Assembly: GCA_014803435.1 (NCBI GenBank)
Contig: JACYFD010000001.1
Span: 248,001 to 312,000 of the forward strand
DNA length: 64,000 nt
DNA from: Cellulosimicrobium terreum
GTDB taxonomy: Bacteria > Actinomycetota > Actinomycetes > Actinomycetales > Cellulomonadaceae
Reading direction: 5' to 3'
The notes below the pieces were generated by a model. It was not told the origin of the DNA. It made no database searches and saw only the letters and a list, made by a program, of their open reading frames with translations. Below, one piece after another: positions 7,003 to 14,489 of this stretch. The first letter of the stretch is position 1. Each line of letters opens with the position of its first letter. The position numbers and the translations under genes were made by a program.

Positions 7003-7965
7003 CTAGGGAGCGATCTCGAGCGCCAGCTTGCCGACGTAGTGATCGCGCAGGGCCAGGTGCGCGTCCTGGACGCGCTCCAGGGGGAAGGTCCGGGCGACGT
7101 GGACCTCGAAGGAGCTCGAGGAGACGATCGCGTTCAGACGCTCGGCGGCGGACCGGCTCCGGTCTCCGTCGTAGTGCGACACCGTCGCGTCGGGCGGTGT
7201 CGCGGGCAGGGGGTGGACGCCGTTCGGCCACGCGATCCGCCCGGATGCCCTGACCGCTCGGAGCGACCGTTCGGTCGTCTCGCCGCCCACGGTGACGAGG
7301 GCGGCGTCGAGACCGTCGGGCGCGAGCTCCGACGCCGCGGCGAGGACGTCGTCCTGGCGACCGTCGACCACGACGTCGGCGCCCAGCCGTCGGGCGAGGG
7401 CGACACCGTCCTCGCCGGAGGCGACGGCGACGACCCGGAGGCCGCGGTGCCGCGCGAGCTGCACGGCCATGTGCCCGATCCCGCCGCTGGCGCCGAAGAC
7501 CAGGAGCGACGCGCCAGGCGGCAGATCGAGCAGGTCGAGTCCGCTCAGAGCGGTCAGCGCGTCCCAGGCCATCGCCCCGGCCTGCTCGGTCGGCAGCCGC
7601 TCGGGCACGTGCGCCACGTGCTCCGCCTCGACGACGGCGTACTCCGCGTAGCCGCCGCCGCGTGGCACCGGCATCGTCGCCGCGTAGACCCGGTCGCCGA
7701 TCGCGAACCGCGTGACGTCGCGCCCGACGGCGGCCACGACGCCGGCCACGTCCCACCCCAGGACGTAGGGGAACGTCGACGGCATCCCGAACGCGCCGTC
7801 GTAGGCTCCCTCACGCTCCACGGCGTCCCACGAGCCGACACCGGCGTACTCCACCCGGACGAGGACGTCGTCCGCGCCGACCTCCGGACGAGCGAGGCGG
7901 CGCAGCGCGAGCTGGTCCACGCCGCCGAACCGGTCGAGGACGGCAGCATGCATCTGCTCGTTCAT
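7003..7965 (-). CDS. NADP-dependent quinone-oxidoreductase-like protein (zinc-free MDR family)
   Basis: A 320-residue medium-chain reductase. The GroES-like N-terminal domain includes L-R-R-L-A-R-P-E-V-G-A-D-D-V-L-V-R and G-W-D-V-A-G-V-V. The Rossmann domain has L-V-F-G-A-S-G-G-I-G-H-M-A. The zinc-ligand cysteines of true alcohol dehydrogenases are absent, as expected for the quinone reductase branch. The ATG at 7965 has TAGGAG upstream. It is divergent from a MarR regulator, and two identical-type operators lie between them. This is a classic arrangement for electrophile- or quinone-inducible detoxification. The substrate is unknown. Confidence 0.85.
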   Translation of the reverse strand: MNEQMHAAVLDRFGGVDQLALRRLARPEVGADDVLVRVEYAGVGSWDAVEREGAYDGAFGMPSTFPYVLGWDVAGVVAAVGRDVTRFAIGDRVYAATMPVPRGGGYAEYAVVEAEHVAHVPERLPTEQAGAMAWDALTALSGLDLLDLPPGASLLVFGASGGIGHMAVQLARHRGLRVVAVASGEDGVALARRLGADVVVDGRQDDVLAAASELAPDGLDAALVTVGGETTERSLRAVRASGRIAWPNGVHPLPATPPDATVSHYDGDRSRSAAERLNAIVSSSSFEVHVARTFPLERVQDAHLALRDHYVGKLALEIAP

Positions 7966-7982
7966 CACCGCTCCTACTTTGC

Positions 7983-7995
7983 TTGATTGGATCAA
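7983..7995. promoter_or_regulatory. MarR-type operator 1, TTGA-N5-TCAA
   Basis: TTGATTGGATCAA, extended to a perfect 17-base palindrome at 7981-7997. It overlaps the expected promoter of the oxidoreductase, whose start is 18 bases away, and matches operator 2 in half-sites and spacing. Confidence 0.65.
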
Positions 7996-8016
7996 GCAGC
8001 AACGTAGCAGGCTTGG

Positions 8017-8029
8017 TTGAGTGCATCAA
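8017..8029. promoter_or_regulatory. MarR-type operator 2, TTGA-N5-TCAA
   Basis: TTGAGTGCATCAA, centred 34 bases from operator 1 and 23 bases before the MarR start. Same half-sites as operator 1 but different spacer bases, which supports protein recognition rather than chance duplication. Outer bases GCTTG/CAAGC are also symmetric around it. Confidence 0.6.
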
Positions 8030-8051
8030 GCATCGTGGTTACCCTGGTCTC

Positions 8052-8474
8052 ATGGCTCTGTCGAACGGACCCGTCGCCGCCTCGTCCGAGGCCGAGGTCG
8101 CGCTGTTCGACCTGGTCGACGTGTACGACCGCGCGTACGAGGTAGCGGCGGCCGGGCTGTCGCTCAGCACGGCGCAGGCATGCGTCCTCGGACGGCTCGA
8201 GGAACCCCGCGGCATGGGTTCCCTGGCCCGGGAGCTGGGCTGCGACGCCTCCAACATCACGCAGATCGTCGCCCGCCTCGAGGCGGCCGGCCTCGTGACC
8301 CGTGAGCCGAACCCGGACGACGGCCGCTCGCGCCTGGTGACCCGGACCACCCAGGGAGACGAGCTCGCCGGCCGGTTCCAGGAGGCTTTCACCTTCGCCC
8401 GTGCGGCGGTGGGTCGGCTCACGCCTGACGAGCAGGACCAGCTGACTGCCCTGGTGCGCAAGGCGCTCGGGTGA
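8052..8474 (+). CDS. MarR-family transcriptional regulator
   Basis: A 140-residue winged-helix repressor. The DNA-binding part is M-G-S-L-A-R-E-L-G-C-D-A-S-N-I-T-Q-I-V-A, then the wing with E-P-N-P-D-D-G-R-S-R-L-V. The D-x-R-S/x-R-L wing signature is intact. The frame is open upstream, but the ATG at 8052 gives the normal length and places both TTGA-N5-TCAA operators ahead of it. Likely represses itself and the divergent oxidoreductase and is relieved by a small phenolic or electrophilic ligand. Confidence 0.88.
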   Translation: MALSNGPVAASSEAEVALFDLVDVYDRAYEVAAAGLSLSTAQACVLGRLEEPRGMGSLARELGCDASNITQIVARLEAAGLVTREPNPDDGRSRLVTRTTQGDELAGRFQEAFTFARAAVGRLTPDEQDQLTALVRKALG

Positions 8475-8487
8475 CCTGAACCTGCAC

Positions 8488-9444
8488 TCAGGCGGAGAAC
8501 GTGTGCCGGTACTCCGTCGGCGACGTCCCGAGGATCCGGTGGAAGTGCAGACGGAGGTTCGCCGCAGTGCCGAGCCCCACGCGGTGGGCGATGTGCTCGA
8601 CGTCCAGGTCACTGCGCTCCAGCAGCTCGCGTGCCAGGTCCACACGGGCCCGCAGCACCCACTGCATCGGCGTGCAGCCGGTGTCCTCGACGAACCGGCG
8701 CGAGAACGTCCGGGGCGAGACGCTGGCGTTGCGCGCGAGCGTCTCGAGGGTCAGCTGCTCGGTGAGGTGCTCCAGCGCCCACGCGCGCGTCTCGGCGAAC
8801 AGGTCGCCGAGCGGCTCCGGCACGCTCCGCGGCACATATTGCGCCTGGCCGCCGCTACGGTACGGCGCGGCGACCAGCCGCCGGGCCACGTGGTTGGAGA
8901 GCCCGACGCCGTGGTCGCGCCGCACCAGGTGCAGGCACAGGTCGATGCCCGACGCCGCTCCCGCGGAGGTGAGGACCCCGCCCTCGTCGACGAACAGCAC
9001 GTTCTCGTCCACCCGCACGAGCGGGTGCTTGTCGCGGAGCGCCCTCGTGTAGTGCCAGTGGGTCGTCGCGCGCCGACCGTCCAGCAGGCCCGTCGCCGCG
9101 AGCGCGAACGCGCCCGTCGAGATGGCCGCGAGCCGGGCTCCACGGGCGTGGGCGGTCCGGAGCGCGTCGACGACGACCTCCGGCGGGTCGCCGTCCGCAG
9201 GTTTCCTGTACCCCGGCACGAACACGGTGTCGGCGCGCTCGAGCGCGTCCAGCCCCTCGGCCACGTGGTACGACAGGCCGTCGCCGCCCGTCACGAGCCC
9301 GGGCGCCGCGCCGCACACCCGCACCTCGTACGGCATGCTCGGACGGTGGGAGAACACCTGCGCCGGGATCCCGACGTCGAGCGGCTTGGCGCCCTCGAGC
9401 ACCAGCACCGCGATCTGGTGGTTGCTCCGGCTCGCCTCGGTCAC
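8488..9444 (-). CDS. DJ-1/PfpI-AraC transcriptional regulator
   Basis: A 318-residue protein. An N-terminal class I glutamine-amidotransferase-like (DJ-1/PfpI) domain spans about residues 8-180 (A-V-L-V-L-E-G-A-K-P-L-D-V, later A-A-I-S-T-G-A-F-A-L, where Thr replaces the nucleophile Cys). An AraC helix-turn-helix pair follows at about 215-315 (F-S-R-R-F-V-E-D-T-G and H-R-V-G-L-G-T-A-A-N-L-R). This is the GlxA/FtrA-type architecture. Its GTG start overlaps the stop of the upstream FUSC-like gene as GTGA, making it the last gene of a signalling operon. Confidence 0.87.
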   Translation of the reverse strand: MTEASRSNHQIAVLVLEGAKPLDVGIPAQVFSHRPSMPYEVRVCGAAPGLVTGGDGLSYHVAEGLDALERADTVFVPGYRKPADGDPPEVVVDALRTAHARGARLAAISTGAFALAATGLLDGRRATTHWHYTRALRDKHPLVRVDENVLFVDEGGVLTSAGAASGIDLCLHLVRRDHGVGLSNHVARRLVAAPYRSGGQAQYVPRSVPEPLGDLFAETRAWALEHLTEQLTLETLARNASVSPRTFSRRFVEDTGCTPMQWVLRARVDLARELLERSDLDVEHIAHRVGLGTAANLRLHFHRILGTSPTEYRHTFSA

Positions 9445-10436
9445 ACCACGGATCGTAGGCGCCGTGCTGTCCAGGCCGCACCGAGCGCGAGCGCGACGCC
9501 GAGCAGCGTGGCGCCGACGCGTTCCACGAACCAGTGCTCGGCGCCGGCGTCGTCGCCCACGAGCAGGAGCGAGAGCACGACGGTCGTCGTGAAGAACGGC
9601 AGGACGTACCACCGGCTCCCGGCGGTCGCGGTGCCGCACGCCAGCACGGCGAGCAGCAGCGCGGCGAGCACGGGGTCGGGGGCGCCGAGCGCCACCACCG
9701 CGCACGCGAGCAGCGCACCCGCGAGCACGGCGACGGACCGCTGGGTGCCGCGGGCGCGCAGCGCGTCCCACCGAGGACGGCTCACGAGCAGCGCCGCCGT
9801 GCAGGCCCACCCCGGATGGTCGATGCCGAGCGCGAACCCGATCGCGGCGGCGAGCGCTCCCGCCACGCCGATCTGGACGCCGTAGGCCACCATCGCGGCC
9901 CGGGGCGGGGGTGGCGCGGAGGTTCGCGGCGCGGTCGCGCGTACCGGCCAGGCGAGCGAGACCAGCGCCGCGTACACCGAGCCGGCGAGCAGGAGAACCG
10001 CCGCGCCGGCCCCGGCCGTGGCGCCGTCGACGGACAGGCCGGCGCCGAACAGCGGCAGCCCCAGCCCGAGCGCGAGCGGTGCGAGACGCCGACCGGGCCG
10101 CGACGTGGCGGTCGCCGTCGCGCTGGCCACGAGCACGCTCAGCACGAGCACCGTCGCGACGGCGAGCACCGGCGTCGACGCGACGAGGGAACCGAGGAAG
10201 AGCGACACCCCGGCGACCGCACCGACGAGCACGCCGAGCACGCGCTCGCGCCGGGTCGCGCGCAGGCCCAGCGCGACGGCGGGAAGCACCCCGACCGCGA
10301 GAGCGAGCCCGCGCGCGGGGTCCGCCACCGTCGCCAGCACGGGGACGACCGCGTACGCGGTGCCGAGCAGCAGGGCGAGCCACGACCACGACACCGCAGG
10401 ACGGCGCGGTCCGCCGTCGGGAGGTGCGCCGGTCAT
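9441..10436 (-). CDS. FUSC-like integral membrane protein
   Basis: A 331-residue, strongly hydrophobic protein with about ten predicted helices in two halves separated by a Pro-rich cytosolic stretch (A-P-R-T-S-A-P-P-P-P-P-R). The second half has the FUSC-type signature A-A-L-L-V-S-R-P-R-W-D-A-L-R-A-R-G-T-Q-R. FUSC proteins include aromatic-acid and polyamine exporters. Here the N-terminal half lacks the cytosolic domain of AaeB-type pumps. It overlaps the response regulator upstream and the AraC-type regulator downstream by four bases each, so it is probably the transported target of the two-component system. Confidence 0.75.
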   Translation of the reverse strand: MTGAPPDGGPRRPAVSWSWLALLLGTAYAVVPVLATVADPARGLALAVGVLPAVALGLRATRRERVLGVLVGAVAGVSLFLGSLVASTPVLAVATVLVLSVLVASATATATSRPGRRLAPLALGLGLPLFGAGLSVDGATAGAGAAVLLLAGSVYAALVSLAWPVRATAPRTSAPPPPRAAMVAYGVQIGVAGALAAAIGFALGIDHPGWACTAALLVSRPRWDALRARGTQRSVAVLAGALLACAVVALGAPDPVLAALLLAVLACGTATAGSRWYVLPFFTTTVVLSLLLVGDDAGAEHWFVERVGATLLGVALALGAAWTARRLRSVV

Positions 10437-11086
10437 CCGCGGGCCAGCGCGGCCTCGTGCGCGAGGATCGCGGTCTGCGTGCGGTTCGTCGTCCCGAGCT
10501 TGGCCATCGCGTGCGCGAGGTACGCCTTGACGGTCGACTCCGCCAGGAAGAGCCGTCGCGCGATCTCTGCGTTCGACAGGCCCTCGGCGAGCGCACCGAC
10601 GACGTCGCGCTCCTTGGGCGCGAGCGCGTCGATGCGGCGTCGTGCCTCCGCGCGACGCGCGGGCAGCTCGTCCCCGGCCGCCTCGAGCAGGTGCCGCGCG
10701 ACGGCGGGGGAGAGGATCGCGTCGCCCGCGACGGCGGCACGGATCCCGTGGTGCAGCTCGTCGGGCGTCGAGTCCTTGAGCAGGTAGCCGGCGGCGCCGG
10801 CGCGCATCGCCGGCAGGAGGTACTCGTCGGAGAGGAAGCTCGTGAGCACCACGACCGCGGTCCGGGGGCGCTCGCGGTGGATGGATGCGAGCGCGTCGAG
10901 ACCGTCCATGACCGGCATCTGCATGTCGAGCAGGACCGCGTCCGGGGCCTCGCGGCGGACGAGCTCGACGGCCTGCGCGCCGTCGTCCCCCTCGCCGACG
11001 ACCATGAGGTCGTCTGCCGCCTCGACGAGCCGGACGATCCCGGCGCGCAGCAGGGCCTCGTCGTCCACCACGGCCACGCGGATCAT
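10433..11086 (-). CDS. NarL/LuxR-family response regulator
   Basis: A 217-residue regulator. The receiver domain (residues 1-120) has the acidic pair V-D-D-E, the phospho-acceptor in L-L-D-M-Q-M-P-V-M-D-G, the conserved T-S-F and the lysine in L-L-K-D-S-T. A LuxR helix-turn-helix follows at about 150-212 (L-A-P-K-E-R-D-V-V, then S-N-A-E-I-A-R-R-L-F-L-A-E-S-T-V-K). The ATG overlaps the kinase stop by ATGA. It should be phosphorylated by the adjacent kinase and may activate its own operon. Confidence 0.92.
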   Translation of the reverse strand: MIRVAVVDDEALLRAGIVRLVEAADDLMVVGEGDDGAQAVELVRREAPDAVLLDMQMPVMDGLDALASIHRERPRTAVVVLTSFLSDEYLLPAMRAGAAGYLLKDSTPDELHHGIRAAVAGDAILSPAVARHLLEAAGDELPARRAEARRRIDALAPKERDVVGALAEGLSNAEIARRLFLAESTVKAYLAHAMAKLGTTNRTQTAILAHEAALARG

Positions 11087-12180
11087 GCCGTCCTCCTCGG
11101 GAGCGTCGCCCGCAGCAGGTAGCCGCCGGCCGCGGTCGGTCCGGCCTCCAGCGTGCCGCCCAGGAGGCCGACGCGCTCGCGCAGGCCGGCGAGCCCGAAG
11201 CCGCCGGTCGTCAACCCGGTCGCCGGGGCCGTAGGGGCGGCGTTCTCGACGTCGACCCGGACCCCAGCGTCGACAGGCTCGACGGTGACCGTCGTCGCGG
11301 CGCCGGGGGCGTGCCGGACGGCGTTCGTCAGCCCCTCGCTCACGACCCGCGTCACGGTGCGGTCCACGAGGTCGGAAGGGCTCGACGGCGCCACCCGGAC
11401 ACTGAGCTCGACGGGCTGCCCGGTGCGACGTACCTCGTCGACGAGCCGGTCGAGATCGGGGTCCGATCCCGGTGACGGGGCACGGCCGGCGTCGGCGGGT
11501 GCACCGGGAACGGTGGCCGCGAGCGCGGTGAGCACCTGACGCATCTCGGCGAGCGCGGCACGGCCGCCGTCGCTGATCTCCCCGGCGAGACGACGGACCT
11601 CCTCGTCCTGCGTCGTCGTGCCGATGACGCCGGCCTCGACCACGACGTAGCTGATGCGGTGCGCGACGACGTCGTGCAGCTCGCGCGCGAGGCTCGCCCG
11701 CTCGGCGGCGCGCGCCGCGACCTGTGCATGCTGCGTGGCCCGACGGTCGCCCTCGATCTGGAGCCGGCGCGACCGGCCGGCGAAGTAGGCGAACAGGAGG
11801 ACGAGGATGCCGCCCCACAGGACCGTGGGCGGCGTCGTCGCCGTGCTCGTGCGCCACACGGGGAGCGCGAGCGCCGTGGTCCCGACGACGGCGACCGCGC
11901 TCGCGAGCGGGGCCGTGACCAGCGCCCCGACGGAGTACAGCGCCCCGACGGTGGCGACGACCGGGGACACGAACGACAGCAGGCCGCAGGCCGCGAGCAC
12001 CAGCAGCGGAGCGCGGCGGCGCCCGAGGAGCAGCGCCGCCCCCGCGACCTGTGCGGCGATCTCCGCCGTGGTGGTCGCCCAGCCGAGGTCGGGCGGTGCG
12101 CGCAGGACGGCGAGGAACCCTCCGGCGAGCGCGCACGCCCCGGCCAGGAGGACGTCGTCGCGCGTCGCGTGGCCTGCCAC
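11083..12180 (-). CDS. Sensor histidine kinase, HisKA_3 (NarL-type partner)
   Basis: A 365-residue kinase. Five or six N-terminal membrane segments (residues 10-150) form the sensor. These are followed by the dimerisation/phosphorylation helix with R-E-L-H-D-V-V-A-H-R (phospho-His) and a HATPase domain with S-E-G-L-T-N-A-V-R-H-A-P-G and G-F-G-L-A-G-L-R-E-R-V. The GTG start is the only reasonable one. There is no large extracytoplasmic domain, so the cue is likely membrane-associated, such as antimicrobial or envelope stress. First gene of the kinase/regulator/FUSC/AraC operon. Confidence 0.9.
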   Translation of the reverse strand: MAGHATRDDVLLAGACALAGGFLAVLRAPPDLGWATTTAEIAAQVAGAALLLGRRRAPLLVLAACGLLSFVSPVVATVGALYSVGALVTAPLASAVAVVGTTALALPVWRTSTATTPPTVLWGGILVLLFAYFAGRSRRLQIEGDRRATQHAQVAARAAERASLARELHDVVAHRISYVVVEAGVIGTTTQDEEVRRLAGEISDGGRAALAEMRQVLTALAATVPGAPADAGRAPSPGSDPDLDRLVDEVRRTGQPVELSVRVAPSSPSDLVDRTVTRVVSEGLTNAVRHAPGAATTVTVEPVDAGVRVDVENAAPTAPATGLTTGGFGLAGLRERVGLLGGTLEAGPTAAGGYLLRATLPRRTA

Positions 12181-12348
12181 GGACCCAGGCTAGCCAGCGC
12201 GTCGTGCCCGACCGGTCCGGGGCGCGCCCGCAGGAGTCGACTTTCGGAGGTAGTGGTCGCACCCGTTCGGGCGTGCCGGGGGACCCCTTGCCGGCGGGAA
12301 CGTGGAGTCATCGGGAAACACCCACCAGGAAGACAGAGGAGCTCCACC

Positions 12349-14367
12349 ATGAAGGTTCTTCGCACCGCCACCACCACCGCCGTCTCGGCCGCGCTCGTGC
12401 TGGGCGCTCCGATCGCGGCGTTCGCCTCCGACGGCGACGCCGCCCCCGAGGCCGGGCCCGAGTCGTCGGCCCCCGCCCCGGAGGCTCCGGCCGAGGAGGC
12501 GCCGGTCGACGTGGCCCCGGCCGCCGAGGCGCCCGCAGCTGCCGCGGAGCCCGCCGCCGAGACGCCTGCACCGGTCGACCCGGTCGTCGCTCCCGCCCCC
12601 GAGCCCGCCGAGCCGGCCGAGCCGACCGACGCGACGGACGACGCGGTCGACGAGGCCGTCGACGGGACCATCGCGGAGGATCCCGCGGTGGAGGACGCCA
12701 CCGCCGCGGCCCCCGAGGCCGACGCGGAGAACGCTGACACCACGGACGTCGCGGAGGCTCCGGAAGGGCTCGCCCCGACGGCAGCCCCTGTCGCCGCGGC
12801 CGCCGCTGCGCCGATGACCATGGCCGCAGCCCAGGCGTCGTACCCCGACGCCGAGTACGAGCCGCACTGGCACGACGGCTACTACGAGGGCTTCCCCTGC
12901 GACTACTGGTACTTCCAGGAGCCCGCCGAGGGTGGCTCGGGCCGCGACTGGTCGGGCTGGGGGATGCCGCAGCTGCACATCCTGCACCACGAGCTCGTGG
13001 ACGACGACGGCACGACGCACATGGTCTACGACCGGGACATCGCGAACTCGTGGTGGCACGCGTGGAACGGCGAGGTCGCGAAGGCCGACCCCGAGGGGAT
13101 GCACTGGAGCAACACCGACGCCCAGCAGACCATCCTCGTGGACGGCTTCACCGGCGGCGCCGACATGGCTGCCCGCGCGGCGAACGCCCGCGACCTGCTC
13201 GACCGTGCCGGGGTGACGTCCGAGCGCTCGGCCGCCGACGACTGGACAGCGGAGTACACGGCCTACGAGGCGACGCAGTTCGCCGTCTGGTACTTCTCGA
13301 CCGGCCACGACGTCATGGGCCTGTTCTTCGACGTCGACGACGCCGGGCACGTCACGGTGAGCGACTTCGCGCAGCAGCAGCTGGGCGGGGAGTGGGCGTG
13401 GGGCCAGAGCGACCGCGCGGCGACCATGCAGACGGCGGCCTGGCTCATCGAGCAGGCGCTCACCGAGAACGTCGTCATGCCGCAGCCGGGGTTCGTCTCG
13501 AACGGCTTCGTCCGCAACGCGGACGGCTCGACCGACTACGGCTTCACCGCCTCGCTCGTCGGCGGCACGGGCGACGTGCACGTCGAGCTCCGCACGGCCG
13601 ACGGAACGGCGCTGCCGGCGGGTGTCGTCCTCGTCGACGCGCACGGCCAGGTCGTGGACTCGGTGACGCCCGGGCAGAAGGTGTTCGTCCGTGTGCCTGC
13701 CGGCACGGACGTGGCGAGCCTGCCCGCGTTCCAGGTGTGGGGCTCCGCCGAGGGCACCACGAAGGGCAGCCCGAACTTCTACACCGGCCAGGACCTGAAC
13801 AGCTCCGCCTGGGACGACGCCACCCAGACGTGGATCCGCAGCGGTCAGCAGCACTGGCTCATCGGCCTGGGCGGTCTCGACAGCGTCTCCGTGGCCTGGG
13901 ACTGGATCGGCGTGACGCTCGCCGACGAGCCGGAGGACCCGACCACGGACCCGGTGACCGACCCGGTGACCGACCCGACCACGGACCCGACCACGGACCC
14001 GGTGACCGACCCGGTGACCGACCCGACCACGGACCCGACCACGGACCCGGTGACCGACCCGGTGACCGACCCGGTCACGGACCCGGAGACGGACCAGGTC
14101 ACGGACCCGGAGACGGACCAGGTCACTGACCCGGTGACCGTCGACACGACCGGCACCGCCGTCGTCATGAGCGTGGACTCGTCCGACCCGACCAACCTCG
14201 GGCTGACGGACACGCGGCCGGTGGCGCAGGTCGAGCGGGAGTCCGCGGTGCCTGAGTCGCTCGCGACGACGGGCGCGGATGCGAGCCTCCTCGCGGCCGG
14301 GGCGTTCATCGTCCTTGCCGGGACGGGCCTCGTGCTCGCATCGCGCCGCCGGTCCCGCGAGAGCTGA
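12349..14367 (+). CDS. Sortase-anchored surface protein with probable thioester domain (TED)
   Basis: A 672-residue surface protein. A signal peptide (residues 1-27) is followed by an Ala/Pro/Glu-rich stalk (28-165). A globular region (about 166-350) has Phe-Pro-Cys184-Asp-Tyr and, 126 residues later, T309-Q310-F-A-V-W314. These two motifs are the Cys and Gln signatures of Gram-positive TED adhesins, which form an internal Cys-Gln thioester. A beta-sandwich segment, a T-D-P-rich repeat stalk (about 530-598) and a C-terminal sorting signal follow (L638-A-T-T-G, hydrophobic helix, S-R-R-R-S-R). AGAGGAG precedes the start. TED proteins bind targets covalently; the target here is unknown, and the domain call is by motif only. 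Confidence 0.8.
   Translation: MKVLRTATTTAVSAALVLGAPIAAFASDGDAAPEAGPESSAPAPEAPAEEAPVDVAPAAEAPAAAAEPAAETPAPVDPVVAPAPEPAEPAEPTDATDDAVDEAVDGTIAEDPAVEDATAAAPEADAENADTTDVAEAPEGLAPTAAPVAAAAAAPMTMAAAQASYPDAEYEPHWHDGYYEGFPCDYWYFQEPAEGGSGRDWSGWGMPQLHILHHELVDDDGTTHMVYDRDIANSWWHAWNGEVAKADPEGMHWSNTDAQQTILVDGFTGGADMAARAANARDLLDRAGVTSERSAADDWTAEYTAYEATQFAVWYFSTGHDVMGLFFDVDDAGHVTVSDFAQQQLGGEWAWGQSDRAATMQTAAWLIEQALTENVVMPQPGFVSNGFVRNADGSTDYGFTASLVGGTGDVHVELRTADGTALPAGVVLVDAHGQVVDSVTPGQKVFVRVPAGTDVASLPAFQVWGSAEGTTKGSPNFYTGQDLNSSAWDDATQTWIRSGQQHWLIGLGGLDSVSVAWDWIGVTLADEPEDPTTDPVTDPVTDPTTDPTTDPVTDPVTDPTTDPTTDPVTDPVTDPVTDPETDQVTDPETDQVTDPVTVDTTGTAVVMSVDSSDPTNLGLTDTRPVAQVERESAVPESLATTGADASLLAAGAFIVLAGTGLVLASRRRSRES
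13936..14139 (+). repeat. Coding tandem repeat encoding a T-D-P-rich stalk
   Basis: Blocks of the form T-T-D-P-V-T-D-P-V-T-D-P (48-nt register, nearly identical at DNA level) recur nearly three times and then decay into T-D-P-E-T-D-Q-V units. It lies in frame in the surface-protein gene and likely forms an extended wall-spanning stalk whose length can change by slippage or recombination. Confidence 0.85.
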
Positions 14368-14411
14368 CGACCTGCACGACGCGCACCAGCGCCCGATCAG
14401 CGCACCTCACC

Positions 14412-14447
14412 AGCCCGGCCCTGCACCCCACGGTGCGGGGCCGGGCT
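14412..14447 (+). terminator. Terminator after the surface-protein gene
   Basis: A 16-bp stem (14412-14427 with 14432-14447) with a CCAC loop and one T-G wobble pair, 45 bases after the stop. It is strong and GC-rich, with no U-tract. Confidence 0.75.
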
Positions 14448-14489
14448 CGTCGCGCTGCGGCGTCGGGCCGGACGAGGCAGAGTCGTGGC

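Noticed and set aside
12190-13854. 554-codon minus-strand frame opposite the surface-protein gene
   Set aside because: Shadow of the plus-strand gene: Gly/Arg/Val-rich with no motif, and the plus frame has a ribosome site, signal peptide and sorting signal.
13936-14139. Direct repeats as a possible CRISPR array
   Set aside because: There are no unique spacers; repeats are in frame in a gene and encode a T-D-P stalk.
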